55,223 bases of DNA from Bacteroidales bacterium (lineage in GTDB: Bacteria > Bacteroidota > Bacteroidia > Bacteroidales > UBA932): contig JAFZBF010000051.1 of the NCBI GenBank assembly GCA_017561885.1, forward strand, positions 1-55,223. Direction: 5' to 3'. Position numbers and translations under genes: made by a program. Numbering within the stretch: position 1 is the first letter of the stretch; each line of letters opens with the position of its first letter. Under the pieces are notes generated by a model that saw nothing but the letters and a program-made list of their open reading frames with translations, was not told the origin of the DNA and searched no databases. Below, piece by piece: positions 44,620 through 52,407 of this stretch.

Positions 44620-45588
44620 ATGAAAAAACTGATAGTCCTTGCCCTTGCGTTAGCAGTGGCAGCCTCCTGCGTTTCAGCCCGCAAGACAATACCGCCGGGC
44701 ACAGCAGGTGACGGAAATCCCGACAAACCGAATGTTTCCGTGGGCAGACTGGATTTCTATCCTGCTTTCGAATCCAAATCGGGACTCGTCACGCCGAGAA
44801 ACGTATATGTGTGGCTTCCGGAAAACTATTCGAAGAAAAAGAAATATGCCGTCGTCTATATGAGCGACGGGCAGAACCTGTTCGATGCCGAGAAGATGTT
44901 CAATCATCAGGAATGGTGCGTCGACGAGGTCTTCGGCAGTCTTATCGCCGAAGGAAAGATCCAGGACTGTATCGTAGTCGGGGTTGCCAATTCTATCCGC
45001 ACCAGAAGCCAGGAATATTTTCCACAGGACGTGTTCCAACTCTATTCACCGGAACTGAAGGAATACTCTGCGGGCAAGCGGATGGGCGAAAATGACCTTC
45101 TTGGAAACAACTATCTGAAATTTCTCGTCGAGGATCTGAAGCCCTTCATCGACTCGACCTATTCTACCCGCAAAGACAGGGAGCACACTTTCCATATGGG
45201 GTCCAGCATGGGCGGGCTGATCTCCTCTTATGCCGTCGCCAAATACCCCGAAGTATTCGGAGGTGCAGGCTGCCTGTCAACCCACTCCGTCCTCTATATC
45301 ACCAACTATGATGCGGAGCAGGACTTCATCGACCCCGCGAACCAGTGCTATGTCGACTATCTCAAGGCTAACCTGAAGCCCAACAGCTGCAAGATATATA
45401 TGGACCGCGGCGACCAGACTCTCGACGCCCAGTATCCCAAATATCAGGACCGGCTGGACAGGATGTTCAGGGAAGCCGGATGGGATGACGCCCACTATGT
45501 CAGCAAGGTATTCCCTGGTCTCTCCCACGTCGAGAGTTCCTGGGCATCGCGCCTCGACGTTCCCGTCGTCTTTCTCCTCGGTAAATAA
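44620..45588 (+). CDS. Secreted alpha/beta-hydrolase esterase (esterase D/CE1-like)
   Basis: The 322-residue product has a signal peptide (about 1-20) with a cysteine at residue 17, possibly a lipobox (AASC). The catalytic triad can be read: Ser in HMGSSMGGLISSY, Asp in YMDRGDQTLDAQYP and His in FPGLSHVESSW. The family covers feruloyl/acetyl esterases of carbohydrate-esterase family 1 and enterochelin esterases. It follows the SGNH-ceramidase gene by 12 bases and precedes two more hydrolases, so a shared substrate such as an acylated glycan or lipid is likely. Exact substrate is unknown. Confidence 0.85.
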   Translation: MKKLIVLALALAVAASCVSARKTIPPGTAGDGNPDKPNVSVGRLDFYPAFESKSGLVTPRNVYVWLPENYSKKKKYAVVYMSDGQNLFDAEKMFNHQEWCVDEVFGSLIAEGKIQDCIVVGVANSIRTRSQEYFPQDVFQLYSPELKEYSAGKRMGENDLLGNNYLKFLVEDLKPFIDSTYSTRKDREHTFHMGSSMGGLISSYAVAKYPEVFGGAGCLSTHSVLYITNYDAEQDFIDPANQCYVDYLKANLKPNSCKIYMDRGDQTLDAQYPKYQDRLDRMFREAGWDDAHYVSKVFPGLSHVESSWASRLDVPVVFLLGK

Positions 45589-45602
45589 GATAATCTATCG
45601 CC

Positions 45603-47096
45603 ATGAAATTATACAAATTACTCTTTGCAGTCAGTTTGATTGCAGTTATCTGCTCTTGCAAAAGCGACCCTATGGTGGTCAAGACGACCACAGGCAAAGT
45701 ACAAGGTGTAATGGAAGAAGGCACTATTGCATTCAAGGGTATTCCTTATGCGAAAATCGAACGTTTCATGCCTCCGCAGAAGGCGGATCCCTGGGATACG
45801 TTGATGGTATGCGACAAGTATGGCCCTTATGCCATGCAGACTGGCGGCTTCCCCGGTACAGTAATGTCTGAAGAAAACACCTGTACTCTCAACGTCTGGA
45901 CCAAAGACACTCACGCCAAGATGCCTGTAATGTTGTGGATTCACGGCGGAGGATATGCCACCGGCCATTCTTCCTGGAACCCCGGCTACGGTCTGGCGCA
46001 GAAAGATGTGGTTTTCGTCAGCATCAACCATCGCCTGAACATCCTCGGTTATCTGGACCTTTCTTCCTTCGGAGATAAATACAAATACTCAGGTAACGTC
46101 GGAGAACTCGATATCGTTGCCGCTCTGGAATGGATCCGGGACAATATCAGGCGCTTTGGCGGCGACCCTGGTAACGTAACAATCATGGGCCACTCAGGCG
46201 GTGGCGGCAAGGTGGGCTCCATCATGTGCATGCCTTCTGCCAGAGGCTTGTTTCACAAGGCTATCGTATATAGCGGCGTAATCGTCGGCACCAACACCAC
46301 TGCCACTTCCAGCAAGTTGGGAGAAGCCGTCGTGAGGGAACTGGGCATCGCTCCGGAGGAGATTGACAAGATCCAGACTGTTCCCTATGACGAGCTGAAC
46401 GCCGCGGGCCAGCGTGCCACGGCAGGCCTTCGCGGCATCGCCGGTGGCTTTGCTCCGACCATGGATGGGGAAGTTATTGTTTCGCAGCCCTTTACGCCAG
46501 CATTCGCCGATTTTTCCAAAGACATTCCTATTATCATAGGTACGACCCTGAACGAGTTCGGTACCAACTATTACGGCAAGGATATCACTCTCGAAGATGC
46601 CCGGAACATCCTGGCCCCTGCCTTCGGCGAAGACACGGATGAGTTCATCGAGGCTTACTATGAAGCCTATCCGGACGGGTCGCTTCAGGACATGCTTTCA
46701 CTTGACCGTATGTTCCGTTTCAACAGCGTCGTTTCCTGCCGGGGTGTCAACGCCAACAATGCTGCTCCTGCCTGGAACTATCTGTTTGCCTGGCAGAAGC
46801 CCAGCGACCATTACTCGGCTCACGGCGACGAGCTTCCGTTCTTCTTCAATACGATTGAGGCTGAAAAGCGCAAGGTCCCCGAGGTCACGCCGGAACTTAA
46901 AAGGCTGGAGAAGATAATGAGTGACTATTGGGTTTCCTTTGCCTACACTGGCAATCCCAATGCCGAGGGGCTTCCTGTCTGGCACTCCTTTGCCGAGGCG
47001 AACGAGCCTTGCATGATCTTCAACATCAATGTCGAGGAACGCGAAGCCTTTGATTCTCACCTGCAGAACATAATATACAGGCACCAAAGAAGATAA
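45603..47096 (+). CDS. Type-B carboxylesterase lipoprotein
   Basis: The 497-residue product belongs to the carboxylesterase/lipase family (pfam COesterase). A lipoprotein signal ends at ICSC (about residue 19). The opening TTTGKVQGVMEEGTIAFKGIPYA and the oxyanion segment WIHGGGYATGH are typical. The nucleophile lies in MGHSGGGGKVG near residue 200, the acidic residue near EFGTNYYG, and the His in YSAHGDELPFFF. Substrates of the family are wide. It lies 14 bases after the CE1-like gene and 7 before the next hydrolase. Confidence 0.88.
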   Translation: MKLYKLLFAVSLIAVICSCKSDPMVVKTTTGKVQGVMEEGTIAFKGIPYAKIERFMPPQKADPWDTLMVCDKYGPYAMQTGGFPGTVMSEENTCTLNVWTKDTHAKMPVMLWIHGGGYATGHSSWNPGYGLAQKDVVFVSINHRLNILGYLDLSSFGDKYKYSGNVGELDIVAALEWIRDNIRRFGGDPGNVTIMGHSGGGGKVGSIMCMPSARGLFHKAIVYSGVIVGTNTTATSSKLGEAVVRELGIAPEEIDKIQTVPYDELNAAGQRATAGLRGIAGGFAPTMDGEVIVSQPFTPAFADFSKDIPIIIGTTLNEFGTNYYGKDITLEDARNILAPAFGEDTDEFIEAYYEAYPDGSLQDMLSLDRMFRFNSVVSCRGVNANNAAPAWNYLFAWQKPSDHYSAHGDELPFFFNTIEAEKRKVPEVTPELKRLEKIMSDYWVSFAYTGNPNAEGLPVWHSFAEANEPCMIFNINVEEREAFDSHLQNIIYRHQRR

Positions 47097-47103
47097 TCTG
47101 ATT

Positions 47104-48045
47104 ATGAAAAGGATATTTGTTTCACTTATGCTTGCGCTGATCTGCGCAAGCTCATTTGCCCAGGCGGAAAAGATCCGTCTGTATGAGGGCAAGGCTCCCG
47201 GCTCTGAGAACTGGACGCAGCAGGAGTTTCTTTTCGAATATACGACACCGATGAATCCTGGCGAAGTCGGAGAATGCATCCTGAACGTCGTGGATCCCGA
47301 ACTGTGGGTATATCTTCCGGCCGAGGGCACTGAGACTGGCGCTGCCGTCGTGGTATGCCCCGGGGGCGGATTCACCGCCCTGTCCTGGCATCAGGAGGGT
47401 CCCAACGTGGCCAGATGGATGGCCGCGCACGGCATTGCAGCTTTCGTCCTTAAATACCGCATCGCTTACTCGGGCGCAGATTATGAGGAGGCTAAATACA
47501 TAGCTGACCATTCATACGGCAACCAAGGACGTGATGCACGTTTTCGCGAGCTTTCGGAGAAACACGCGAAGATTGCCGAAGAGCAGGGCTATGACAGGAA
47601 GATGGCGTGGGATGACGCCCGTGTCGCCATTACCTACATTCGCAAGAATGCGGAGAAATACCGCCTCAACCCCAAGGCTATAGGCATCATAGGTTTCTCG
47701 GCCGGCGGCAACATCGTCTATAATGTGGCGCTCGACCACGACGAGATGAGCCGGCCGGATTTCCTGGGTATGATCTATCCCGCCTGGTTCGAGGACAAGG
47801 TACCTGACGATCCTATGCCGCTCTTCATCGCCGCCAGTACGGGAGAAGCTGCTTCTACTAATGGTTTCGGCGACACGCCTGCTCTTTATAACGCCTGGAA
47901 CAAGACCCGGCAGCCTCTTGAGGTCCACTCTTTCACAAGAGGCTTTCATGGTTTCGGTTACCGAGAAAACGGTCAGTCCGTGAACATCTGGACTACGTTG
48001 TTCTACAACTTCCTGGACAACTGCAATCTGCTGAACAAGCAGTAA
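47104..48045 (+). CDS. Secreted alpha/beta hydrolase (acetyl esterase-like)
   Basis: The 313-residue product has a Sec signal peptide (about residues 1-20, SSFAQA). It is a BD-FAE/Aes-like alpha/beta hydrolase. The oxyanion motif VVCPGGGFTALSWHQEG is near 80, the nucleophile Ser lies in IGFSAGGNIVY near 200, and the terminal HSFTRGFHGFGY carries the His. Many relatives in Bacteroidota deacetylate xylan or other glycans. It is the last gene of the hydrolase run, followed by a large inverted-repeat structure. Confidence 0.87.
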   Translation: MKRIFVSLMLALICASSFAQAEKIRLYEGKAPGSENWTQQEFLFEYTTPMNPGEVGECILNVVDPELWVYLPAEGTETGAAVVVCPGGGFTALSWHQEGPNVARWMAAHGIAAFVLKYRIAYSGADYEEAKYIADHSYGNQGRDARFRELSEKHAKIAEEQGYDRKMAWDDARVAITYIRKNAEKYRLNPKAIGIIGFSAGGNIVYNVALDHDEMSRPDFLGMIYPAWFEDKVPDDPMPLFIAASTGEAASTNGFGDTPALYNAWNKTRQPLEVHSFTRGFHGFGYRENGQSVNIWTTLFYNFLDNCNLLNKQ

Positions 48046-48046
48046 G

Positions 48047-48241
48047 AAGCCTCCTCAGGAAAGAAGGGTCTTCGGGGGTTCCGTTCGCTGACGCTCACTC
48101 CAATCCCTCCCAACGCCATCATCGTCATCGCTGCGCGATAACTCGCTGTCGTCGGGTCCTTCCCACTCTGCATGCCGTGGGCGGCCAGCCCCGCTCAGAC
48201 CCTTCTTTCCTGCGGAAGCTGCATCCGAGGCTTTGTTTTTT
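48047..48241. repeat. Large nested inverted-repeat element, possibly dispersed repeat or giant terminator
   Basis: Perfect 15-bp arms (48057-48071 with 48197-48211) sit inside a second 7-bp pair (48047-48053 with 48227-48233). A T-run follows (48234 on). The 125-base interior is GC-rich with short internal repeats and no convincing reading frame. The element fills the gap between the last hydrolase gene and nnrD, and could end transcription. Its form resembles intergenic repeats that occur many times in Bacteroidales genomes, but I cannot count copies here. Confidence 0.65.
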
Positions 48242-48249
48242 TATATTTG
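48242..48249 (+). promoter_or_regulatory. -7 promoter box for nnrD, inside the T-run region
   Basis: TATATTTG matches TAnnTTTG and lies 9 bases before the ATG at 48259, so the leader is only a few bases. It directly follows the T-run of the repeat element. Confidence 0.55.
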
Positions 48250-48258
48250 TACGTAAAT

Positions 48259-49116
48259 ATGAATAAAACAATCGACATAGAACTGCTTTCTAATATTGTA
48301 AAGAGACGCGAGAATGACAGTCATAAGGGAGACTACGGCCATCTGATGATCGTGGCTGGGTGTGAACGTATGCCCGGCGCAGCGGTACTGGCGACTGGTG
48401 CCGCGCTCAAGTCGGGCTGCGGCCTGGTCACATTGCATTCCACAGGCAGAGCAGTTCAGGCAGTGGTGAACAACTATCCTTCTGCAATGCTTTCTGAAGA
48501 CCCTGCAAAACATTTCAGTGCAATACCTGATCTCGACATCAGGAATTACTCAGCAATAGCCACAGGTCCAGGACTTGGGAAAGAGCCTGAAACAAGGAAA
48601 GCACTTGCCGGACTATTATCTGCTGCCAGGAAGAAGAAGATTCCAACCGTATTGGATGCAGATGCCCTGAACATACTTTCAGAATCAGACTGCTGGATGA
48701 AGCTGGTTCCTGAGGGGTCCATACTGACTCCACATCTCGGAGAACTCAAAAGGCTGTTCCCATCGGAAAACGGCGACATCCCGGATTCGGTCATAATCCA
48801 GTTCTGCAAAGAGACAGCAAGCGTTCTTGTCAAGAAAGGATATCACACAAAAGTTTTCACCCCTTCAGGAGAGTGCCTCGTCAATATGACAGGCAACCCG
48901 GGTATGGCAAAAGGCGGCAGCGGCGACGTGCTGACCGGACTGACAGGCGGGCTGCTCGCAAGAGGCTACTCCCCTGCCGATGCAGCAGCCATAGGAGTCT
49001 GGATTCACGGTTATGCCGGCGACCTGCTCACAGCCGGCTTCACTACAGAAGCCTACTGCAGCCGTGACCTCATCGACTACCTTTGGAAAGGCTTTGCGCT
49101 ACTTTATAAAGACTGA
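48259..49116 (+). CDS. nnrD: ADP-dependent NAD(P)H-hydrate dehydratase
   Basis: The 285-residue product repairs hydrated NAD(P)H using ADP. It is a ribokinase-like fold. Family motifs are GDYGHLMIVAGCERMPGAA near 17, GPGLGK near 98, and GMAKGGSGDVLTGLTGGLLA near 213, which holds the catalytic Asp. Only the dehydratase is present; the epimerase NnrE, fused in many bacteria, is absent here and in the window. I used the ATG at 48259; the longer frame runs back through the repeat element. It converges on a beta-barrel gene with 4 bases between stops. Confidence 0.92.
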   Translation: MNKTIDIELLSNIVKRRENDSHKGDYGHLMIVAGCERMPGAAVLATGAALKSGCGLVTLHSTGRAVQAVVNNYPSAMLSEDPAKHFSAIPDLDIRNYSAIATGPGLGKEPETRKALAGLLSAARKKKIPTVLDADALNILSESDCWMKLVPEGSILTPHLGELKRLFPSENGDIPDSVIIQFCKETASVLVKKGYHTKVFTPSGECLVNMTGNPGMAKGGSGDVLTGLTGGLLARGYSPADAAAIGVWIHGYAGDLLTAGFTTEAYCSRDLIDYLWKGFALLYKD

Positions 49117-49120
49117 CGGA

Positions 49121-49654
49121 TCAGATATTCATCAGGAAGCCGACACGGAAATCGTTTTGCTGAAAGCGGAAGCCGAAACGGCTGTCGATGACACCGTCAC
49201 CGTAGTTGTCAACCTCATAGCCCAGGAAACCGACCTGCACGGTCAGTGCATATCTTGAGCCTATGGGAATGACAGCACCGGGACGGATTCCTATGTCGAA
49301 AGAACGTATCAGAGAATCCCAGTTGCTGCGGCGTGTCAGGTGTAAAGCACATCCCGCCTCAGCCGAAAGTCCGAAGCGGTTGTAGATATACCAGTAATAG
49401 CGAAGGTTAGGAATTACACCGAAGGAAAAATCCGAATAGCTGCCGTTGTCACAGTATCCGAAACCAGCCTGGATACCGGCATAGAGGTTATCCCCTATTC
49501 TCCATCCTACCTCAGGATAGACAATGACAGACGTCCTGCCGTTTCCGACAGACAATCCGAAATCTCCACCCAGATAGTGAGGATACCGTTGTATCTGTGC
49601 CTGCGCAGAATAGGTGAACAGAAGAAGAACAAGAAACAGAAACGTTCTCTTCAT
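49121..49654 (-). CDS. Small outer-membrane beta-barrel protein, unknown function
   Basis: The 177-residue product has a Sec signal peptide (about residues 1-19, SAQAQ). The rest alternates aromatic and polar residues in about eight predicted strands, with Gly/Tyr-rich turns and a C-terminal NDFRVGFLMNI strand. It looks like an OmpW/PorT-like eight-stranded barrel. It lies 6 bases behind the DUF3467 gene, in the rny neighbourhood. I do not recognise a specific function. Confidence 0.75.
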   Translation of the reverse strand: MKRTFLFLVLLLFTYSAQAQIQRYPHYLGGDFGLSVGNGRTSVIVYPEVGWRIGDNLYAGIQAGFGYCDNGSYSDFSFGVIPNLRYYWYIYNRFGLSAEAGCALHLTRRSNWDSLIRSFDIGIRPGAVIPIGSRYALTVQVGFLGYEVDNYGDGVIDSRFGFRFQQNDFRVGFLMNI

Positions 49655-49660
49655 TCCCTT

Positions 49661-49960
49661 CTATGCTTCGCCGGTGAATCCAAGAGGCGGAACGACAGGT
49701 GCGGGCCTGTCAGGGAGCTTTATTTCGCCGTTTTCCCGCTCGTACTTGCTCACATTGTCCTGAAGAGCCTTGAGGAGACGCTTGGCGTGCTCAGGAGCCA
49801 TAATGACACGGCTGACCACCTTGGGTTTCGGAACGCCAGGCATCATCTGCACGAAGTCCATTATGAATTCGCTGTGAGAATGAGTGATGATAGCAAGATT
49901 GGTGTAGATGCCCTGTGCAATGTCAGGAGCAAGCTCAATGTTGAGTTCCTTCTTTTCCAT
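49661..49960 (-). CDS. DUF3467 family protein
   Basis: The 99-residue product fits DUF3467 in size and content: LNIELAPDIAQGIYTNLAIITHSHSEF, then FVQMMPGVPKPKVVSRVIMAPEHAKRLL in shorter blocks. The fold is a small beta-rich domain of unknown function, common near housekeeping genes in Bacteroidota. No signal peptide, so cytoplasmic. It sits 9 bases after rny and 6 before the beta-barrel gene. Confidence 0.88.
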   Translation of the reverse strand: MEKKELNIELAPDIAQGIYTNLAIITHSHSEFIMDFVQMMPGVPKPKVVSRVIMAPEHAKRLLKALQDNVSKYERENGEIKLPDRPAPVVPPLGFTGEA

Positions 49961-49969
49961 AGCCTGTGA

Positions 49970-51508
49970 TTATTTAGCGATGGCGACAGAACGCGTCTCG
50001 CGGATTACGGTTATCTTGACCTGACCGGGATATACCATCTCGTCCTGGATCTTCTTGGCGATCGATGCCGAGAGCTCTTCGCACTGAGCGTCAGACACCT
50101 GCTCTGCACCTACGATCACGCGCAATTCGCGGCCTGCCTGAATGGCGTAGGTCTTTGTAACACCGGGATGAGAAAGGGCAATGCCTTCCATATCCTTGAG
50201 CCTCTTGATATAAGATTCGATGACCTCGCGGCGGGCACCCGGGCGGGCGCCGGAAATGGCATCGCCGACCATAACGATCGGAGCTATCAGAGAAGTCATC
50301 TCAACCTCCTCGTGGTGAGCGCCGATAGCGTTGCAGATCTCAGCTTTCTCCTTGTATTTCTCGGCGATACGCATACCCATCAAAGCGTGCGGCAGCTCAG
50401 GCTCGTCTTCACAGACCTTTCCGATATCATGAAGAAGACCAGCCCTCTTGGCAGCCTTGACGTTCAAGCCAAGTTCGGCCGCCATAGTCGCACATATATT
50501 GGCAACCTCACGAGAGTGCTGAAGAAGGTTCTGACCGTATGAACTGCGGTACTTCATACGTCCTATAAGGCGCACGAGCTCGCTGTTAAGGCCATGGATG
50601 CCAAGATCGATGCAGGTACGCTTGCCGGTCTCCAGAATCTCCTCATCAAGCTGCTTCTGCACCTTGGCAACAACCTCCTCGATGCGGGCCGGATGGATAC
50701 GGCCGTCAGTAACCAGCTGATGCAAGGCAAGACGCGCCACCTCGCGGCGTACAGGGTCGAATGCCGAAATAAGGATAGCCTCCGGAGTGTCATCGACGAC
50801 AAGCTCGACTCCCGTAGCAGACTCAAGAGCGCGGATATTACGGCCTTCGCGACCGATGATACGGCCCTTGATTTCATCGCTCTCAATATTGAATACCGTG
50901 ACGGCATTCTCGATAGCAGTTTCAGGAGCAGTACGCTGGATGGTGTTGATGACAATTCGCTTAGCCTCCTTGCTTGCAGTCAGCCTGGCCTCGTCCATCA
51001 CATCGTTGATGTATGTCTGGGCCTCTGTCTTTGCCTCAGCCTTCATGGCCTCGACCAGCTGGGCCTTGGCCTCTTCAGCAGTCATCCTGGCAACCTCCTC
51101 GAGTTTCTGGATGGCGGCTCCGCGGAGCTTCTCGTACTCATCAGCTTTCTTGTTTACAATCTCCATCTGAACCTTGAGGTTCTCCTTGATGGATTCTGTC
51201 TCCTTCTGTTTCCTTCCGAGTTCGCTGCTCTGCTGGTTGAGAACCATCTCACGCTGTTTGAGCTTGTTCTCCACCTGCTGGAGCTGAAGATTCTTTTCGT
51301 TTATGAAAGTTTCATGCTCACTTTTTAGTTGCATGAACTTCTCCTTGGCCTGGAAAATCTTGTCTTTCTTTATAGCCTCACCCTTTGCCTCAGCTTCACG
51401 GATAATCTGTTCACTTCGGTTCTTCAGGATGATCTTATTAATGAAAATATACACCAGGATGCCGATGGCAGCGGCCAAAATGGCGGTGATAATGATTGTT
51501 GCGGTCAT
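49970..51508 (-). CDS. rny: Ribonuclease Y
   Basis: The 512-residue product is the membrane-anchored endoribonuclease that starts mRNA decay. It has an N-terminal helix (about 3-25), a long coiled coil (about 30-200), a KH domain (near 205-270; [15 protein letters not shown]) and an HD domain with [10 protein letters not shown] near 355. Length is typical (about 510-520). It is downstream of zapA and the candidate 6S RNA. No clear -7 box is seen just before it, so it may be read from upstream or from a weak promoter. Confidence 0.96.
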   Translation of the reverse strand: MTATIIITAILAAAIGILVYIFINKIILKNRSEQIIREAEAKGEAIKKDKIFQAKEKFMQLKSEHETFINEKNLQLQQVENKLKQREMVLNQQSSELGRKQKETESIKENLKVQMEIVNKKADEYEKLRGAAIQKLEEVARMTAEEAKAQLVEAMKAEAKTEAQTYINDVMDEARLTASKEAKRIVINTIQRTAPETAIENAVTVFNIESDEIKGRIIGREGRNIRALESATGVELVVDDTPEAILISAFDPVRREVARLALHQLVTDGRIHPARIEEVVAKVQKQLDEEILETGKRTCIDLGIHGLNSELVRLIGRMKYRSSYGQNLLQHSREVANICATMAAELGLNVKAAKRAGLLHDIGKVCEDEPELPHALMGMRIAEKYKEKAEICNAIGAHHEEVEMTSLIAPIVMVGDAISGARPGARREVIESYIKRLKDMEGIALSHPGVTKTYAIQAGRELRVIVGAEQVSDAQCEELSASIAKKIQDEMVYPGQVKITVIRETRSVAIAK

Positions 51509-51570
51509 TTGGTGAAAATTATTTTAGTTGTAAAATAAATTCAAATGACAACCGGTCCTGTGTAATATTG

Positions 51571-51770
51571 AAAAAAAGCCGTTAGCTATGCGTAATTAAG
51601 TCCAAAAATCTTAAATAATTAAGATTTGAGCTCCGGAAAATGCGCCGCAAACTTCCTCCGTCCCAGAAAGGAATCCCCCGAAAGGTAACCTAGGCCTGTT
51701 TTTGGCTTCCGAGTTGACTCGTTTAAAGTTAAAAATGTTGATTTTGGCAAAGTTGCAAAAACTAACGGCT
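51571..51770 (-). ncRNA. ssrS: Candidate 6S RNA (zapA-rny intergenic)
   Basis: The 253-base gap between zapA and rny holds no reading frame. A 9-bp pair joins 51762-51770 to 51578-51586, and on the minus strand the distal arm is followed by TTTTTTT (51571-51577). That outlines a transcript of about 193 bases closed by its own ends, the usual shape and length of 6S RNA. Smaller hairpins lie inside, including a perfect 9-bp one (51606-51614 with 51619-51627) and CGAG-TCAA-CTCG. The 5' arm overlaps the zapA stop codon. 6S RNA is known to neighbour zapA in many bacteria. No confirmed promoter is seen, so this remains a candidate. Confidence 0.5.
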
Positions 51771-52049
51771 AGAGATATATTTTTCCAATTTAGCATCCAG
51801 ATCATGCAGCTGCTGCATCACGCCCGATATCTCGTCCTTGTTCTCGAGTGAGATAAGGCTCAACGTAGTATCCAACAACACTATGCTCAATATATCCTGC
51901 ATGTCCTTATTTTCGTATCTCTGAAGATAAGAAGTAACCTTGTTCTCGATCTTCTTGGCAGCGGCGCGTACTTTGGACTCATTTTCAGGCGCTACCTGAA
52001 ACTTGTAGCTCCTCCCACCTATGATGATATTTATTGTCTGTTTCTCCAT
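51762..52049 (-). CDS. zapA: Cell division protein ZapA
   Basis: The 95-residue product binds and bundles FtsZ at the division site. The N-terminal INIIIGGRSYKFQV fits ZapA, followed by AAAKKIENKV and a C-terminal coiled coil that forms the tetramer. The start is the ATG at 52049, which overlaps the stop of the coiled-coil gene by one base (TGATG); a TTG further up is rejected. Its stop lies inside the 5' arm of the candidate 6S RNA. Confidence 0.9.
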   Translation of the reverse strand: MEKQTINIIIGGRSYKFQVAPENESKVRAAAKKIENKVTSYLQRYENKDMQDILSIVLLDTTLSLISLENKDEISGVMQQLHDLDAKLEKYISSR

Positions 52050-52354
52050 CACATATTCAGCATTGCAATACAATTATCTATCTCCTGTATAATCTTCTCC
52101 ACACTCCTTTTAGCACGGGCCTTGTCATTGGCAGAGATGTTGAAAGCATCGACCAGTTGTAAATTCTTGTTCTTGAGTTTTAGTTGATCTACTTGTGTTT
52201 TTAATTCTTCTATTGTTGTGTTCTTGGCCAGAAGTTTATCCTGACAACTTTCAAGCGCAGCCTCAAGACGTTCATTCTCCTTCCTGCTGGCTTCGTACAT
52301 CGAAATCAGAGTCTCTATCTTTGCGTTAAGTCCTTCGATAAGCGCCTGTTCCAT
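52049..52354 (-). CDS. ZapB-like coiled-coil protein
   Basis: The 101-residue product is mostly one coiled coil (about residues 10-70), with leucine/isoleucine heptads and many Lys/Glu. The C-terminus (DKARAKRSVEKIIQEIDNCIAMLNM) is a second helix. It directly precedes zapA, with a one-base overlap, so a role with ZapA in division is likely. The ATG at 52354 has a strong Shine-Dalgarno (GGAGGT, 6 bases before the ATG), rare in this genome. I cannot name the family with certainty. Confidence 0.75.
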   Translation of the reverse strand: MEQALIEGLNAKIETLISMYEASRKENERLEAALESCQDKLLAKNTTIEELKTQVDQLKLKNKNLQLVDAFNISANDKARAKRSVEKIIQEIDNCIAMLNM

Positions 52355-52360
52355 CGGATT

Positions 52361-52366
52361 ACCTCC
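52361..52366 (-). promoter_or_regulatory. Strong Shine-Dalgarno before the ZapB-like gene
   Basis: On the minus strand GGAGGT sits 6 bases before the ATG at 52354. Nearly all other genes here lack such a site, so initiation of this pair may be unusual. Confidence 0.6.
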
Positions 52367-52379
52367 AGTATGTTCTTGG

Positions 52380-52387
52380 CAAATTTA
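52380..52387 (-). promoter_or_regulatory. -7 promoter box for the coiled-coil/zapA pair
   Basis: On the minus strand TAAATTTG matches TAnnTTTG, about 25 bases before the ATG at 52354. No -33 TTTG is seen. Confidence 0.6.
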
Positions 52388-52407
52388 GTAAATTTTGGAA
52401 GATGTTT

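Noticed and set aside
48061..48230. Open frame through the repeat element as an N-terminal extension of nnrD
   Set aside because: The extension is in the inverted-repeat region, has no conserved features, and the ATG at 48259 fits a promoter and the family start.
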